From: Planctomycetota bacterium
GTDB taxonomy: Bacteria > Planctomycetota > Brocadiia > Brocadiales > Brocadiaceae
DNA: 64,000 nucleotides
Assembly: GCA_016235875.1 (NCBI GenBank)
Contig: JACRII010000132.1
Location: forward strand, 1-64,000
Direction: 5' to 3'
Shown one piece after another: positions 53,253 through 62,501 of this stretch. The notes under the pieces were generated by a model that worked only from the letters and a program-made list of their open reading frames with translations, was not told the origin of the DNA and ran no database searches. The stretch's first letter is position 1; each line of letters starts with the position of its first letter. The translations under genes were made by a program, and so were the position numbers.

Positions 53253-54751
53253 AAATAACATTAATCTCGCCGTATCCCGACATTACGGCATTCGGTATTC
53301 GTACTATCTCGGCATATCTTAAAAATCACGGCCACAAGACCCAGCTTATATTCCTTCCTGACCCCTTCGGCGATAACCTTGCATTCGGCGTCAAAAGGTA
53401 TAATGAGTCTGTTTTAGATGCATTAATCCCGTTATGCAAGGATTCAAACCTTATAGGCATAAGCCTCATGACCAATTTTTATGAGGGGGCAGTGCAGATA
53501 ACCAAAAAATTAAAAGCAGGACTTGAGTCGCCTATTATTTGGGGAGGCATCCACCCGACAATAAGGCCTGAAGAGTCCATTGAACATGCTGACATTGTGT
53601 GCATGGGAGACGGTGAGGACTCTTTACTTGAACTTGTTACTAGAATGGGAAAAGGGGAACCTTACATAGACATTAAGAATCTGTGGTTCAAAGGCAGCGG
53701 AAAGGTGGTAAAAAACCCGCCGAGGAATCTCTCTCATAATTTGGATATATATCCACGGCCGGATTACAGCATGGATGACCACCACATAATGTATGAAGGG
53801 AAGATACAGCCCCTGACCTTTGCTCTTATGAAGCAGTACTTCGAAAAAGGGACCGTATCCCAATACCTGAAGAAAATCGGCTACCAGACTATGACTGGGC
53901 GCGGCTGTCCGCACAAATGCACTTACTGCATAAACGATACCTTGAAGACCATGTACAACAATGATAACTATCTGCGGTGGCGCTCCACCGCTCATGTAAT
54001 TGATGAACTCTTATGGGTCAAGGAGAGCCTACACTATGTTGGCTATATCTGGATATCGGATGATGCCTTTTTTGCCCGCAACAAAAATAACCTTGAAGAG
54101 TTTTGTAAAGAGTACAAGGAAAAAATAGGGCTTCCTTTTACCTGTCTTGCAAGCCCCATGACGATCTCAGAGGAAAAGATGGAGATGCTTGTTGACGCGG
54201 GGCTTATATATCTCCAGATGGGTGTAGAGAGCGGGAGCAAGAGGATACAGGAACTTTTCAACAGAAAGCAGATGGACAACGAAAAGCTCATGAAGGCGTT
54301 CCGCATCATCAACAAATACAAAGACAGGATGTATCCACCCAGCTACGATTTCATCCTGGATGTCCCTTATGAGACAGATATGGATAAGGTCGATAGCCTT
54401 AAACTCATAGCCGAGATACCGAAGCCGTTTCATCTCCAGCCCTTCTCGCTCGTCCTCTATCCCGGTACAAAACTTTACGAGCAGGCAAGGAAGGATGGCC
54501 TTATAGCCGATGAGAAAAAGCAGATATACGAGAAGAGCTATACGATGAGGAGCCAGACTTATTTAAATCTCCTCATAACACTGTCAAAGAACGGCAAGTT
54601 TCCGAGTCCGCTACTCAGGTTCTTTGTTAGTTCTCCTACCGTGGACATACTTAACAGCAGACCAATGAAGCCGGTGTTTAAGTCATTGTATACCGGTCTC
54701 AGATCAACCTATAGGCTTGCGAAGAGACTGACAGGCAGAGCAGTGGAATGA
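53249..54751 (+). CDS. B12-binding radical SAM protein 4
   Basis: 500 aa, a paralogue of the protein at 50305. The B12 domain has LIGISLMTNFY, IIWGGIHPT and CMGDGEDS; the radical SAM motif is RGCPHKCTYC. It starts in the ATGA of the decayed copy and ends in the ATGA of the next gene, so all these genes were one translationally coupled operon. The substrate is unknown; a lipid or lipid-linked precursor is suggested only by the acyltransferases at both ends of the run. Confidence 0.92.
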   Translation: MKITLISPYPDITAFGIRTISAYLKNHGHKTQLIFLPDPFGDNLAFGVKRYNESVLDALIPLCKDSNLIGISLMTNFYEGAVQITKKLKAGLESPIIWGGIHPTIRPEESIEHADIVCMGDGEDSLLELVTRMGKGEPYIDIKNLWFKGSGKVVKNPPRNLSHNLDIYPRPDYSMDDHHIMYEGKIQPLTFALMKQYFEKGTVSQYLKKIGYQTMTGRGCPHKCTYCINDTLKTMYNNDNYLRWRSTAHVIDELLWVKESLHYVGYIWISDDAFFARNKNNLEEFCKEYKEKIGLPFTCLASPMTISEEKMEMLVDAGLIYLQMGVESGSKRIQELFNRKQMDNEKLMKAFRIINKYKDRMYPPSYDFILDVPYETDMDKVDSLKLIAEIPKPFHLQPFSLVLYPGTKLYEQARKDGLIADEKKQIYEKSYTMRSQTYLNLLITLSKNGKFPSPLLRFFVSSPTVDILNSRPMKPVFKSLYTGLRSTYRLAKRLTGRAVE

Positions 54752-56022
54752 AAGTCCTTCTTGTTCAATCATACATTGGCGGGAATGAACCGCCAGTCTT
54801 TCCCTTAGGCCTGGCGTGCATTAAGGCGCAAATCGCAAATCATGATGTCCGCGGATTTGATACAAATACCTCCAAAAGACCTTTTGAGGAATTGAAGGAG
54901 ATTGTCGAGGATTTTTCACCCGATGCCATAGGAATATCACTAAGGAATATAGATTCCACCAACAAGAGAGAGGTGGTCTTCTATTATTCTTATCTAAAGA
55001 AGGCCATTGATGAGATAAAGGCTGTCTCCAATGCAAAGATAATAGTAGGAGGCTCAGGTTTTTCCATGTTCGCAAGAGAGATAATGGAGGACGAGCCGAG
55101 GGTAGATTATGGCGTCTTTTTGGAAGGAGAGAGGACTGTCTCGGCCCTTTTCGATAATCTCGGTACACCTGAACTGATAAAGGGGGTCTTTTACAGGAAA
55201 GATGGTAATGTTGTATTCTCAGGGCATGGAGGACAGGTAGATCTGAACGGTGTCAATCTTCCAGACAGAGAAATTATCCCTGCCAGTGATTATAAAGAAG
55301 TCATGGAGACGATAGGGATAGAGACAAAGCGAGGTTGTGCCCTTAAGTGCGTTTATTGCATATACGGTTTTTTAAATGGAAAAGAATACAGGCTAAGGGC
55401 GCCGAAAAGGGTAGTTGACGACATAGAGCTTCTGCTCAAGGAGAATGGCATCGACACCTTTACCTTTGTAGATTCCGTTTTCAACATACCTTTGACACAT
55501 GCAGAGGATATATGCAACGAGATAATTAAGAGAGGTCTGAAGGTTAAATGGTCTGCGTGGTTCAGTGAAAAAGGGTTGAAAAAGGAGTTTGTGGAACTGG
55601 TCAAGACTGCCGGATGCAGGAAGATAATCCTCTCCCCTGACGGCTATTCAGAAAAGGTTTTAAAGTCACTTGGGAAGAACATAACAAAAAAAGATATTCT
55701 CGAATCTTACGAACTCCTAAAGAGTATCGACGGCTACGAGGTATGCTACAACTTCTTCAAAAACCCTCCGGACCAGAGCATTACGGCGTTTCTGTCCATG
55801 CTTTTTTTCAGCCTGAAGGCAAAGATGCAGATGGGAGGGCGCGTGCATTTTGAGTTCAATTCCATGAGAGTGGAACCTCATACCAAGCTTTACCAGATAG
55901 CGATAAAGGAAGGGTTTGTAAAGGACAAGGAAAATTTATTATATCCCAAATACTATACGAATCCCAGGACTTTCTATATTGAGAAGATGTTTAATCTAAT
56001 ACTTAGATTGAAAGGCAAATGA
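54748..56022 (+). CDS. B12-binding radical SAM protein 5
   Basis: 424 aa, shorter and more distant than copies 2 and 4. The B12 domain has FPLGLACIKAQI, IIVGGSGFSMFAREIM and FLEGERT; the radical SAM motif is KRGCALKCVYC. It lacks the long C-terminal extension. It starts in an ATGA overlap with the preceding gene. After it the coupling ends, and a remnant acyltransferase follows 78 bases on. Confidence 0.9.
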   Translation: MKVLLVQSYIGGNEPPVFPLGLACIKAQIANHDVRGFDTNTSKRPFEELKEIVEDFSPDAIGISLRNIDSTNKREVVFYYSYLKKAIDEIKAVSNAKIIVGGSGFSMFAREIMEDEPRVDYGVFLEGERTVSALFDNLGTPELIKGVFYRKDGNVVFSGHGGQVDLNGVNLPDREIIPASDYKEVMETIGIETKRGCALKCVYCIYGFLNGKEYRLRAPKRVVDDIELLLKENGIDTFTFVDSVFNIPLTHAEDICNEIIKRGLKVKWSAWFSEKGLKKEFVELVKTAGCRKIILSPDGYSEKVLKSLGKNITKKDILESYELLKSIDGYEVCYNFFKNPPDQSITAFLSMLFFSLKAKMQMGGRVHFEFNSMRVEPHTKLYQIAIKEGFVKDKENLLYPKYYTNPRTFYIEKMFNLILRLKGK

Positions 56023-56100
56023 CACATTCCATATGTTTTGATCAAAACGTCCGGACAGTAGTGATAGATTATAAGGAATAAAGGTATCCATCGGTAATAA

Positions 56101-56441
56101 ATGACAGTAAACGAAGGCGTTCTCCGCGACATCCTCAGATTATTTATATGGTTTCCGTTTCAATGGTTTGTCAGGGGTATTCCTGTTATGTGGGTTTTTT
56201 TCTTTTTAAACTGATCGGTGATCTGCATTTTTTTCTGGGTGGTAGCAAAAAAAATAAAATTCATGAGAATCTAAAAACTGTCTTGAATGTTGATGATCAC
56301 ACGGCATCGCGCATAGTAAAAAGAAATTTGGAAAATCATTACATAGATAGACTTCACATATTCCTTTATCAGAAATTAACTACCAAAGAAAAAATTCTGG
56401 AATATGTACGATTTGAAAATATAGAATTTGAGGGAGGTTGA
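56101..56441 (+). pseudogene. LpxL-type acyltransferase remnant (copy 3)
   Basis: Starting at ATG 56101, the first ~35 residues (VLRDILRLFIWFPFQWF...) match the starts of the two intact acyltransferases. A frameshift near 56190-56210 leads into FKLIGDLHFFLGGSKKNKIHENLK and NLENHYIDRLHIFLYQKL, and the frame stops at 56441. About two thirds of the protein, including the HxxFG catalytic region, is missing. Confidence 0.8.
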
Positions 56442-56643
56442 GAATATAATCCTGGCAGATGTAGGAGGAAAAATTGAACAGCAGAGGGACATCAGTTCTC
56501 CAAGCATTCATATCATACTCTATGAAAAACAGAATTAAGACGTCTTGATTTTTCATTGCAAATGGACTGCGAGATGATATAATCAAACAACCAGAAATTG
56601 AGCGCATCTCTCATCTCTAAACATGTTCGTAAAACGGTAATTT

Positions 56644-57942
56644 ATGATTAAAAATACCTTCCTTAAAGTAATAAAACAAAACCCTTCTCTCTTTGTTATT
56701 CTTTGGCTGGTTTGCGTGTATTCAGTTAATATTAATGCTACAGAAACGGCAGTCCCTGAAATTCATGAGGAAGATCTAACCGATTATATCTTAGGACCAG
56801 GAGATAAGCTGGAAATAAGTGTTTTCAGGAATAGCGACCTCACCAGCTCTCCACAAGTAGATACCACAGGCATGTTAACGCTGCCTTTGTTAAATGATAT
56901 GAAAGTTGTAGGACTTACTCCGTATCAACTGAGAGATAAGATAACTGAGGGGCTTAAAAAATATATTAAAGACCCACAAGTTACAGTTATGGTTTCCAGT
57001 TATCAGAGCAAAAAAATTACTGTAATTGGCGAGGTAAACAATCCGGGCGTTTTTAAAATAGAAAAACCGCAGCCAGTTTCGCTATTAATTTCAAATGCTG
57101 GAGGTTTTACTGAAAACGCAAATAAAGAAGGCATTACTATTATCAGGAAAGATTCAAAAGGCGCAAATCAACTTATTATGGTAGATATGGTAAAACTATT
57201 AAGAGAAGGAGACACAAAACAAAATATTATACTCCAAAAGGACGATATTATTTATGTTCCTAAAGACGAAAGGAAGGTAACTGTATTAGGAGAAATTAAT
57301 ACTCCGGGTACCATAGGCATCAGTGTAAGACTTGGAATTTTAGAAGCAATCGCAAAGGCAGGGAATTTCACAACTGATGCAAACAAAAACAATATTATCA
57401 TTATGGGAAAAGATAATAAATCTCCAATTAGAATAGTGGATTATCAACAAATATTAGACAATAGAGACTTAAGTAAAAATTTAACACTCACAGATGGTGA
57501 AGTGGTCTATGTACCACGTGAAAATAAACAAGTCTTAATTATTGGCGAAGTAACAAATCCTGGCGTTATAAGCAACGACCCACAACAAACCTTATTAGAA
57601 GCGATTACGAAACGAGGTGGTTTTACAACTGACGGAAACAAAAGTAAGGTATTCATAATCCGTGGTACTACTGAAAAGGCCAATATTGTTTCATATAACC
57701 TTAAAAAACTGCTGAAGGAAGGAGACGTATCCCAAAACATCCTGCTTCAAAAAGGCGATATTGTCTATGTACCGCCTACCTTTATAGCAAGTACAGAATC
57801 TGTGCTTAATCATATAAGAAGCATCCTTTCTGTGGCATTATCAGCGGAAAGTGCTATTACGTTCTGGCCTCAGACAAAACAGGTTCTCGAAACGGGAGAG
57901 AGTACTGCAGCTTCTTCTATTGTTGTAAGTCCAGGGCAATAA
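56644..57942 (+). CDS. Wza-type polysaccharide export protein with several SLBB domains
   Basis: 432 aa. An N-terminal hydrophobic stretch (about 14-33) acts as signal or anchor; no lipobox Cys is seen. A Poly_export domain (about 47-120, ILGPGDKLEISV) precedes three SLBB-type repeats, each opening with (V/I)xGEVxNPG or VLGEINTPG (about 125, 215 and 300). The family forms periplasmic or outer-membrane export channels that dock on Wzz/BY-kinase proteins such as the one at 38316. Confidence 0.9.
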   Translation: MIKNTFLKVIKQNPSLFVILWLVCVYSVNINATETAVPEIHEEDLTDYILGPGDKLEISVFRNSDLTSSPQVDTTGMLTLPLLNDMKVVGLTPYQLRDKITEGLKKYIKDPQVTVMVSSYQSKKITVIGEVNNPGVFKIEKPQPVSLLISNAGGFTENANKEGITIIRKDSKGANQLIMVDMVKLLREGDTKQNIILQKDDIIYVPKDERKVTVLGEINTPGTIGISVRLGILEAIAKAGNFTTDANKNNIIIMGKDNKSPIRIVDYQQILDNRDLSKNLTLTDGEVVYVPRENKQVLIIGEVTNPGVISNDPQQTLLEAITKRGGFTTDGNKSKVFIIRGTTEKANIVSYNLKKLLKEGDVSQNILLQKGDIVYVPPTFIASTESVLNHIRSILSVALSAESAITFWPQTKQVLETGESTAASSIVVSPGQ

Positions 57943-57966
57943 TAAATAAAGGCAAAGTGAGTGTAA

Positions 57967-58481
57967 TTAAAAAAATACTGGCGTATACTTGTTAAAAGAA
58001 GGGTTTTGTTTTTTAGTATTTTTGGTCCAATAATATTTTCTTCCCTCCTTTTTGGGTTCCTATCTACACCCATTTATAAAGCAACGAGTAATGTACTGAT
58101 AAAAAATAGCGATAGAGCTACTATCGTCTCATCTTTACCTGCCAGCGCAGGTAATATAAATTAAAAGGAGATACTTTGTTTTTGCTTTCCGCTGGCAAGA
58201 ATCTTTCTGGTAGAACAGGGATACCAGAAAATTCCCGGAAGATACAGGAGTTTTTAAGTACCCTTCAATCAAAGTATGACGTAATCATTTACGACACGCC
58301 ATCGTTTTCAGATGGACTTGAGTATATCCTGGCAATGTATGGCCTTGATAATATCATTATGGTGGTTGAAGCCAATAGATTCTCCGGGGAATTAATACAC
58401 ACAGAACTTGCATCACTCAAGGGCAAGGGGATAACTTCGCTGGGCACCGTGCTGAACAAATATCATGCAAAACGTAGTTGA
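57967..58481 (+). pseudogene. Wzz/BY-kinase remnant with large internal deletion
   Basis: 57967-58164 reads as the Wzz start (KKYWRILVKRRVLFFSIFG ... TPIYKATSNVLIKNSD) in one frame and ends in TAA. From 58176 another frame carries only the end of the kinase domain (SKYDVIIYDTPSF, IIMVVEANRFSG, GTVLNKYHAK). The middle, including both Walker A motifs, is gone. It follows the wza-like gene, where a working copy would be expected; the intact paralogue is at 38316. Confidence 0.82.
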
Positions 58482-58526
58482 CAGGCTATGCACACCAACT
58501 TCTAGGAATCCGTAAAAAACGCCTTT

Positions 58527-59753
58527 TTGAAATTCTGGTTCTGTTTAAACCGTTTGAGGAAAAAGAATTTGTATTACAGAGTTATAAACCGTAAGAAAAG
58601 GGATTTTACCATTATTGCTGACTTATTGGGATATGCATTATGGACACCTATAAACCTCTTTAAAAAGAGAAACGTTCCCTTAACCAACATCAGAGAAATT
58701 CTGGTCATTCGTACTGCCTATATCGGCGATGTGATCATGACACTACCAATTTTGAAACCGTTGAAGGAACTTTATCCTGATGCCGGGATAACTTTCTTAA
58801 CCAGTTCCAGCGCAAGAGACGTTTTACTTAACAATCCATATGTTGATGCAATTCTCACGTACGATGACTTCTGGTTTTATCCTAAAGGTTTTAAAGAAGC
58901 AGTAAAAGATTATCTGAGATTTTTGAAGACTCTCAGGTCAAAAACGTATGATTTGGTAATAGAGGCAAGGGCAGATATACGGGATATCCTGTTGTTAGCC
59001 TATTTGAGCAAGAGCCGATATAAGGCAAGTTATAAGGTTGGTGGTGGAGGGTATCTGCTTACTCATGTGGTGCCATTTAAAAAGGTAAAACATAGAATTA
59101 ACTATCATCTGGATATCGTCAAATTTTTAGGTGGTAATATCGACAAGATCGAATGGGGGATGTGCCTCGATTCCAAAGAACAAAATACCGCGGATTTGCT
59201 TCTCGTGCAGGAAGGGATTAATCGCGCAGATTTTTTGGTGGGTATTCATCCGGGAAGCCGGAAGGAATTAAAATCCTGGTTTCCTGATAGATTTGCAAAA
59301 CTGGCTGATAGTATCATAACCGAATACGGGGCACAGGTTATATTTACCGGCTCGCCAGAGGAAAGGGACTTCATTGACAGTATAATAATGAAGATGTGCC
59401 ATAAAGCAGTCAATCTTGCAAGAAAAACAGACCTCAGGCTCCTTTCAGGTATCATAGAAAAATTGGACTTATTTATCTGCAACGACAGTGCCCCCCTCCA
59501 CATCGCTTCCGCCATGGAAACACCCACAGTAGCCATCTTTGGGCCTTCGAAGAGTCTGGAGACAGGACCGTATGGGAATATTCACAAGGTTGTAGAAAAA
59601 GACTTCCCTTGCAGATTTAACTGTGATGAGGATATCTGCAAGCACAAAGTCTATAAAGAGTGTATGGAAAAGATACAGGTAACTGACGTCTTAGAAGCCG
59701 TTAGGAAGATCATCGGAGAATTGCGTAAAAAGATAGAATATCAAACTGTATAA
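58527..59753 (+). CDS. GT9 glycosyltransferase (ADP-heptose:LPS heptosyltransferase-like)
   Basis: 408 aa from a TTG; start uncertain, and the family domain begins near residue 57. Motifs are ILVIRTAYIGDVIMTLPIL near the start of the domain, GIHPGSRKELKSW in the middle and CNDSAPLHIASAMETPTVAIFGPS (sugar-nucleotide binding) near the end. It probably adds a heptose or another sugar to a lipid-linked glycan on the cytoplasmic face. Confidence 0.9.
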   Translation: MKFWFCLNRLRKKNLYYRVINRKKRDFTIIADLLGYALWTPINLFKKRNVPLTNIREILVIRTAYIGDVIMTLPILKPLKELYPDAGITFLTSSSARDVLLNNPYVDAILTYDDFWFYPKGFKEAVKDYLRFLKTLRSKTYDLVIEARADIRDILLLAYLSKSRYKASYKVGGGGYLLTHVVPFKKVKHRINYHLDIVKFLGGNIDKIEWGMCLDSKEQNTADLLLVQEGINRADFLVGIHPGSRKELKSWFPDRFAKLADSIITEYGAQVIFTGSPEERDFIDSIIMKMCHKAVNLARKTDLRLLSGIIEKLDLFICNDSAPLHIASAMETPTVAIFGPSKSLETGPYGNIHKVVEKDFPCRFNCDEDICKHKVYKECMEKIQVTDVLEAVRKIIGELRKKIEYQTV

Positions 59754-59848
59754 AAACTATTTTCAAGTCTGTTAAATTCCTGGTATAATTTGTTTTAATA
59801 CAAATTGGGCAATTAATATCAGAATGCACAATAAAAGGGACTACAAAT

Positions 59849-61147
59849 ATGAACACAATGTCTGTAAAATCAAATTTTGAAGAGATTTTAACAAAACCTG
59901 CCGACTCGGGATTCAGATTAGACATCATGCGGGCATATTCCAAAGACGACATTCGGAATGTATTGTTTCATACCTTAGAACGATATAAAGACCTGCTGCC
60001 CGCTTCAAATACTGCAAAGATATTTTTAAAACCCAATCTGAACAGCAATATGAACGCCTTAACGGGCAACACTACCGACCTCAGGATTGTTGGCGCTGTT
60101 ATCGAATTCCTCATGGAGAATGGATACAAAAATCTAACCATGGGTGAGGGGACAAATAGTGGGTTTTACAGAAACGGTATTAGCGTAATTTCCAGGCTGG
60201 GCATTGACAAATTGGGTGAGCATTACGGCATCAAGGTGGTCGATTTAAATTATTCTGAAAAGGTGGAGGTAACGTTTGAAAATGGGATAAAGTCAGGCGT
60301 TGCAAAGGAATGCCTGGACACGGATTTTTTCATTAACCTACCCAAACTAAAAACCCATTTTGAAGTGGGAATGAGTGTATGCCTGAAAAATATGATCGGA
60401 TGCCTCGTCGGACAGGAAAGCAAGAAAAAGACTCATAAGAGCCTAGCCAAAAATATACTCAACATCAACAAAAAGATAAAACCACACCTTCACATCGTTG
60501 ATGGACTCATTAGCATGGAAGGGCTTGGGCCTACTCGTGGCACTCCCCTGTGTACAGGGCTTATCATCGTAGGAATCGATCCATACCTTATTGATTTAAC
60601 CTGTGCGAGAATCGCTAAATTTAATTATCGCAAGGTTAAAACACTGAAGGCAGCCGAAGATGAAGGAATACTTACTAATAAGTATCATGAATTCGTCAAA
60701 TCTCTGGATTTGTCTGCAATCACCAGGAAATTCAAGGAACCAAAGGCAAATGCGCTCGTTTCTTTCATTCACAGCCCAAAACGCCAGCGATACTTTCTTG
60801 CCATTCGGAATACACCATTTTTTAATTATTTGTGTTCTACAAAATTATTTGGTCACTTCCTTTTCCTGTCCGGACTCCGGCAAGATAACTTTATAAAAGA
60901 AGACATGGTCTTTCATGGTTTCACTTTTGACAAGACCTTGTGCAAGGGTAGATGTACAAAGTGCAGGGATTACTGCCCGACTGGACTCAGGCTTCCTGAA
61001 ACGATTGAGAATCAGGACAATGGTTGCGTAGAGTGTCTCTATTGCTTTTTAGTCTGTCCCACAAAGGCTATTGGGTTCAAAGGAAAACTTGGCTTTGCAG
61101 CCGAACAGCTACGCCAATATGACGAAATTACAAGGATGATAGTTTAG
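59849..61147 (+). CDS. DUF362 protein with C-terminal 2x[4Fe-4S] ferredoxin-like module
   Basis: 432 aa. A DUF362 core (about 40-290: KPNLNSN, GEGTNSGFYRNG, LPKLKTHFEVGMSVCLKNMIGCLVG) is followed by a linker and a ferredoxin-like segment with two cysteine clusters, CKGRCTKCRDYC and CVECLYCFLVC (about 365-410). The role of DUF362 proteins is not settled. The iron-sulphur module suggests electron transfer, possibly to the radical SAM enzymes nearby (inference). The stop is immediately followed by the next gene's GTG. Confidence 0.88.
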   Translation: MNTMSVKSNFEEILTKPADSGFRLDIMRAYSKDDIRNVLFHTLERYKDLLPASNTAKIFLKPNLNSNMNALTGNTTDLRIVGAVIEFLMENGYKNLTMGEGTNSGFYRNGISVISRLGIDKLGEHYGIKVVDLNYSEKVEVTFENGIKSGVAKECLDTDFFINLPKLKTHFEVGMSVCLKNMIGCLVGQESKKKTHKSLAKNILNINKKIKPHLHIVDGLISMEGLGPTRGTPLCTGLIIVGIDPYLIDLTCARIAKFNYRKVKTLKAAEDEGILTNKYHEFVKSLDLSAITRKFKEPKANALVSFIHSPKRQRYFLAIRNTPFFNYLCSTKLFGHFLFLSGLRQDNFIKEDMVFHGFTFDKTLCKGRCTKCRDYCPTGLRLPETIENQDNGCVECLYCFLVCPTKAIGFKGKLGFAAEQLRQYDEITRMIV

Positions 61148-61522
61148 GTGAAGGTTTTATTATTTAATCCACCATTCCTTAAAAAATTTTCCCGCCCGCA
61201 GCGCAGCCCTGCCGTAACCAAGAGCAGAACTCTGTACTTTCCCATGTGGCTGGCCTATGCTACAGGTGTTTTAGGCGAAAATGGATTTGACGTCGACCTG
61301 ATAGATGCCCCGGCAGATAACTATTCCATTGACGATGTGATCGAAAGAACCAAAAAGTTTCAACCGTCCCTCATTGTCCTGGATACCAGCACGCCGAGTA
61401 TTTACAACGACGTTGCCGGCCAGTTGAAAGAAATATGTCCATCTTCTTTTATAACCCTTGTAGTAACCCATGTATCGGCGCTTTCCGAAGAAACCTTGAA
61501 TATGAGAAAATCAGACCGATGA
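61148..61522 (+). pseudogene. Truncated B12-binding radical SAM gene (B12 domain only)
   Basis: 124 aa from a GTG. It matches the cobalamin-binding N-terminus of the family (VLLFNPPF, YFPMWLAYATGVLGENGFDVDLIDAP, FQPSLIVLDTSTPS). It breaks off after FITLVVTHVSALSEETL, before any iron-sulphur motif, and runs straight into the prenyltransferase start. Probably a deletion fused the remnant to the next gene's 5' end. A free-standing B12-domain protein is a less likely alternative. Confidence 0.75.
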
Positions 61523-62406
61523 AAGAGGACTTGCTGAAATATATTCTTTTATCCATGCGACCAGAGCAGTGGATAAAAAACTTTTTTGTATTTACTGCCT
61601 TGCTATTTTCAAAAAACCTACTCAATCCATTAAAGGGCATCGAGGCCATTATCGGATTTACCATCTTTTGCATGATCACAGGCTGTGCATACATGATTAA
61701 TGACCTTGTTGATCTTGAAAAAGACAAACTACACCCTGTCAAGTCCAGACGACCACTTGCGTCCGGAAAGCTAAAGAAAGACACGGCGGTTAAGATCGTC
61801 GTCCTTGTTTGCCTTACTAGTCTTTTTTTTGCTTTTTACATGAACGTCTTGTTTGGGATCATCGTCCTTGCCTACTTCTTACTCAATATAGGGTACAGTA
61901 TTTACTTAAAAAATATCGTAATTATCGACGTCGTCTCTATTGCCGCAGGATTTGTGTTAAGGGTGCTAGGTGGCGCAGTCATTATCTCCGTAGTCGCCTC
62001 GCAGTGGCTGATCCTGTGTACAATCCTTTTATCGCTATTTCTGGGTTTCAGCAAAAGAAGGCACGAACTCATTCTGCTGGAAGATAGCGCTACAAGCCAT
62101 AGAAAGGTCTTAGAACACTATAGCCCCTACTTCCTGGATCAGATGATTGCTGTCGTCACAGCATCTACTTTGATCTGCTATGCCCTATATACCATGGCAA
62201 AAGATACGGTTGAAAAACTCGGCACTTCAAAACTCATCTATACGATTCCATTTGTATTGTACGGTATCTTTCGGTATCTTTATTTAGTACATCAAAAAGA
62301 AAAAGGGGGTAGTCCTACAGAGATTATGTTTACAGATAAACCCATGATTATTAACATAAGTTTATGGGTTATAGTATCTATTGTATTTATCTACATTGTA
62401 CACTAA
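61519..62406 (+). CDS. UbiA-family prenyltransferase, decaprenyl-phosphate phosphoribosyltransferase-like
   Basis: 295 aa from the ATG at 61519, which overlaps the preceding remnant's stop. About eight membrane helices. The prenyl-diphosphate motif region NDLVDLEKDKLHPVKSRRPLASG, together with RPEQWIKNFFVF at the start, is characteristic of DPPR synthases (mycobacterial UbiA/Rv3806c type). These make polyprenyl-phosphoribose, the first step to polyprenyl-arabinose donors. It would serve GT39-type transferases such as the one at 43160. Confidence 0.87.
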   Translation: MKEDLLKYILLSMRPEQWIKNFFVFTALLFSKNLLNPLKGIEAIIGFTIFCMITGCAYMINDLVDLEKDKLHPVKSRRPLASGKLKKDTAVKIVVLVCLTSLFFAFYMNVLFGIIVLAYFLLNIGYSIYLKNIVIIDVVSIAAGFVLRVLGGAVIISVVASQWLILCTILLSLFLGFSKRRHELILLEDSATSHRKVLEHYSPYFLDQMIAVVTASTLICYALYTMAKDTVEKLGTSKLIYTIPFVLYGIFRYLYLVHQKEKGGSPTEIMFTDKPMIINISLWVIVSIVFIYIVH

Positions 62407-62501
62407 TTAGAACACACAGATTTACGCAGCTATTCACAGATAAATAATTTTTAAATCCCGATAATTTGTGCTTATTTGTGTCCATAATAAAATCGTACGC
62501 T

